A stretch of DNA of 5,997 nucleotides from an uncultured Atopobiaceae bacterium. GTDB lineage: Bacteria > Actinomycetota > Coriobacteriia > Coriobacteriales > Atopobiaceae. Location of the stretch: assembly GCA_947581665.1 (NCBI GenBank), contig CANPVI010000097.1, positions 1-5,997 of the forward strand, written 5' to 3'. Made by a program: the position numbers and the translations under genes. This document shows positions 4,277 to 5,997 of this stretch, piece by piece; the first letter of the stretch is position 1; each line of letters starts with the position of its first letter. The notes beneath the pieces were generated by a model. The model ran no database searches. It had not been told where the DNA came from and saw only the letters and a program-made list of their open reading frames with translations.

Positions 4277-5761
4277 CTAGGCGAGGTCCTCGCCGTTGGA
4301 CTTGATGGCCTTCTGGTACCAGTAGAAGGAGTCCTTTCGCGAGCGGTCGAGCGTGCCCTTGCCCTCGTCATCCATGTCGACGTGGATCATGCCGTAGCGC
4401 TTGCGCATCTCGCCGGTGCCCGCGGAGACGAGATCGATGCAGCCCCACGGCGTGTAGGCGATGAGATCGACGCCGTCTGCGATGGCGCCCGCCATGGCCT
4501 CGATGTGCTCGCGCATATAGTCGATGCGATAGCCGTCGTGGATGGAGCCGTCCTCCTCGACGACGTCGATGGCGCCGAGGCCGTTTTCCACCACCATGAT
4601 CGGCACTTCGTAGCGGTCGTAGATCTGGTTCAGGCTGTAGCGCAGCGCATCCGGATCCATCGCCCAGCCCCACTCGGAGTACGCGAGATAGGGGTTCGTG
4701 GCGCCGCGGAAGACATTGCCCCCGCTCTCGTCGGCTTCGTCTCTATGGGTGGTGAAGCAGGCGCTCTGGTAGTAGCTGTAGCTGAAGAAGTCCATCTTGC
4801 CCTTGGCGAGCGTCTCGGCGTCCTTCTCGAAGAACGCCGGGTCGAGGCCGAAGCGCCTCCAGATCCTCTTGGCGTAGCTCGGGTAGTGGCCACGCACCTG
4901 CACGTCGCCGCAGTACCAGAAGGCATCCTGCATGAGCTGAAGGTTGCCGAGTTGGTCCTTCGGGTCGGCGGTGAGCGGGTAGGAGACCATGCCGGCGAGC
5001 ATGCAGCCCATCTTGAACTGCGGGTACCTCTCATGGGCGAGCGCCACCACCTTCGCCGAGGCCACGAGCTGGTGGTGGAGCGCCTTGTAGCTGTCCGTGA
5101 CGGCCTCGACGTCCGCGTTGGCGTGACTTGCGACCATGAGCGGGAACGCGACGAGGCCGTTGATCTCGTTGAAGGTGAGCCAGTAGCGCACGAGGCCCTC
5201 GTATTCCTCGAAGATCGTCTCGCAGAAGTGCGCGAAATGGCCGATGACCTTGGGGTTCTTCCAGTCGCCGAGCTCCTCGACGATGTAGAGAGGCGTATCG
5301 AAGTGGCTGATGGTGACGAGCGGCTCGATGTCGTACTTGCGGAGTTCCTCGAAGACGCTGCGGTAGAAGTCGAGGCCGGCCTGGTTCGGCTCCTCTTCGA
5401 TGCCTTTGGGGAAGATGCGGCTCCAGGAGATCGACATGCGGAACATGGTGAATCCCATCTCCGCGAAGAGGGCGATGTCCTCCTTATAGCGATGGTAGAA
5501 GTCCGTGCCGAGGTGGTTCGGGTAGTACGCGTCGTCGAGCACGGCGTAGTGGGCGCCCTCGGGCAGGCGCCCGCCCCAATTGACGTAGCTGCCGGGCTTG
5601 CCGTCGGCGTCAACGTAGGTGACCATCCGCGGCGTGTCCTTGGTGCCACCGAGGGTCACGTCCGTGAGCGCCGGACCGCGCCCGTCCTCGTTCCAACCGC
5701 CCTCGTACTGGTTGGCCGCCGTCGCGCCGCCCCAATAGAACCCCTTCGGAAACTTCGCCAT
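4277..5761 (-). CDS. 6-phospho-beta-glucosidase, glycoside hydrolase family 1
   Basis: This 494-residue cytosolic GH1 enzyme cleaves phosphorylated beta-glucosides (cellobiose-, salicin- or arbutin-type) after PTS import into glucose 6-phosphate plus glucose or the aglycone. The family start FPKGFYWGGATAANQYEGG (4-22) is present. The acid/base is E199 in TFNEIN (196-201) and the nucleophile is E392 in VVENG (390-394). The phosphate-binding loop is shown by S446, K454 and Y456 in SAGTGEMRKRYG, with the same spacing as E. coli BglA. The C-terminal end, SRKDSFYWYQKAIKSNGEDL, is typical of BglA/AscB. At about 36-84 it carries a segment common in this 6-phospho group, making it slightly longer than BglA. 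The start at 5761 is set by GGAGGGG eight bases upstream and by the family N-terminus. No PTS transporter or BglG-type regulator is in the window. Confidence 0.95.
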   Translation of the reverse strand: MAKFPKGFYWGGATAANQYEGGWNEDGRGPALTDVTLGGTKDTPRMVTYVDADGKPGSYVNWGGRLPEGAHYAVLDDAYYPNHLGTDFYHRYKEDIALFAEMGFTMFRMSISWSRIFPKGIEEEPNQAGLDFYRSVFEELRKYDIEPLVTISHFDTPLYIVEELGDWKNPKVIGHFAHFCETIFEEYEGLVRYWLTFNEINGLVAFPLMVASHANADVEAVTDSYKALHHQLVASAKVVALAHERYPQFKMGCMLAGMVSYPLTADPKDQLGNLQLMQDAFWYCGDVQVRGHYPSYAKRIWRRFGLDPAFFEKDAETLAKGKMDFFSYSYYQSACFTTHRDEADESGGNVFRGATNPYLAYSEWGWAMDPDALRYSLNQIYDRYEVPIMVVENGLGAIDVVEEDGSIHDGYRIDYMREHIEAMAGAIADGVDLIAYTPWGCIDLVSAGTGEMRKRYGMIHVDMDDEGKGTLDRSRKDSFYWYQKAIKSNGEDLA

Positions 5762-5769
5762 GGGATCAT

Positions 5770-5776
5770 CCCCTCC
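5770..5776 (-). promoter_or_regulatory. Ribosome binding site of the 6-phospho-beta-glucosidase
   Basis: On the minus strand GGAGGGG ends eight bases before the ATG at 5761. Its last bases are part of the small palindrome GGGATGATCCC (5762-5772), which ends just before the start codon and could slightly limit ribosome access. A weak AT-rich -10-like element, TTAAAT (5803-5808 on the minus strand), lies about 40 bases upstream without a matching -35. Confidence 0.75.
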
Positions 5777-5831
5777 AAAAACGCCGCGGATCTTCATAGG
5801 CCATTTAACACGATAGATGATGCCTTTTAGA

Positions 5832-5857
5832 GATCGCGGAGCGCTCCGCTCCCGATC
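5832..5857 (-). terminator. Hairpin between fluC and the GH1 gene
   Basis: In plus-strand order, GATCG (5832-5836), a bulged C and GGAGCG (5838-5843) pair with CGCTCC and CGATC (5847-5857) around a CTC loop, giving 11 base pairs with one bulge. In the direction of transcription it follows the fluC stop by about 40 bases and precedes the GH1 start by about 70. It could end the fluC message or form a leader structure for the GH1 gene. No T-tract follows, and I could not find a BglG/LicT-type antiterminator sequence overlapping it. Confidence 0.45.
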
Positions 5858-5895
5858 GTGCGGCCACCGCTCTGAAACGAGCCCGGCCTGCCGGA

Positions 5896-5997
5896 CTAGG
5901 CGGGCATGCCTCCGGCAACAGCCTCCCCCGCGAGTACCCCGACGACGCACGAGGCGACGCTGCCGATGACGTAGCAGGTCGCCCAGAGCCAGTCGCC
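5896..5997 (-). CDS. crcB: CrcB/FluC fluoride channel, C-terminal end only
   Basis: Reading the minus strand in from the right edge gives an open frame of 33 residues ending in TAG at 5896-5898. It begins GDWLWATCYVIGS and continues as a hydrophobic, small-residue-rich helix (VASCVVGVLAG) before a short tail. This matches the last transmembrane helix of CrcB/FluC, where a G-x-x-x-A-x-x-Y/N-V-x-G-S pattern is typical. FluC forms dimeric membrane channels that export fluoride. Most of the gene is outside the window, so the assignment rests on one helix. Another small membrane protein is possible. Just after the stop, CCGGC and GCCGG (5883-5894) form a small palindrome of unclear role. Confidence 0.55.
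   Translation of the reverse strand, partial: GDWLWATCYVIGSVASCVVGVLAGEAVAGGMPA

Noticed and set aside
4382..5830. Plus-strand frame of 482 codons opposite the GH1 gene
   Set aside because: The Val/His/Glu-rich product is the typical reverse-strand shadow of a GH1 gene. Both catalytic glutamate motifs are on the minus strand.
5762..5895. BglG/LicT-type antiterminator or catabolite-repression site upstream of the GH1 gene
   Set aside because: No sequence resembling the conserved RAT element or a cre palindrome was found on reading the leader. A weak or divergent site cannot be excluded.
5762..5950. 63-residue N-terminal extension of the GH1 protein, up to 5950
   Set aside because: It would overlap the fluC tail and hairpins, is Arg-rich with no GH1 match, and contains the ribosome binding site of the start at 5761.
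1..5997. CRISPR array, transposase, integrase, toxin-antitoxin or phage-defence genes
   Set aside because: No regularly spaced repeats and no such protein families were seen on either strand. The complete genes are all metabolic or modification enzymes of known families.

Overview
This window holds a high-GC bacterial segment (by eye well above 60% G+C) with the 3' part of one tRNA gene, five complete protein genes and the C-terminal end of a sixth. The mix fits a fermentative, possibly gut-associated, high-GC anaerobe. It combines a cytosolic 6-phospho-beta-glucosidase of the PTS-linked type, a HisJ-type PHP phosphatase, a YhhX-like oxidoreductase, an AAC(3)-family acetyltransferase and a tRNA gene with an encoded CCA end. 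My best guess is an actinobacterium of the Coriobacteriia (Collinsella/Olsenella/Eggerthella-like). That is inference from gene content only, with no diagnostic marker.

Layout from left to right. Positions 1-72 are tRNA-Glu(UUC), missing about four bases at its 5' end, followed by a strong terminator-like hairpin. Positions 109-364 carry no credible gene. They hold a 19-base inverted copy of the tRNA T-arm/acceptor region, three consecutive perfect-stem hairpins, and a near-perfect direct copy of the tRNA 3' end. Two plus-strand genes follow, 64 bases apart: a DUF4037-type nucleotidyltransferase (365-1168) and an AAC(3)-family N-acetyltransferase (1233-2021). A minus-strand PHP histidinol-phosphatase-family enzyme (2152-2994) converges on them. 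It is divergent from a plus-strand Gfo/Idh/MocA oxidoreductase (3191-4228). That gene ends inside a 17-bp perfect inverted repeat and converges with a minus-strand GH1 6-phospho-beta-glucosidase (4277-5761). At the right edge, on the minus strand, lies the C-terminal tail of a probable CrcB/FluC fluoride channel (5896 to the edge).

The genes do not form one pathway. The only likely co-transcribed pair is the nucleotidyltransferase plus the acetyltransferase, both members of superfamilies that include antibiotic-modifying enzymes. The GH1 enzyme and the oxidoreductase both suggest carbohydrate or polyol use, but they are on opposite strands. I see no CRISPR array, transposase, integrase or obvious new multi-gene system. 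The least explained part is the structured, tRNA-derived stretch at 74-244.
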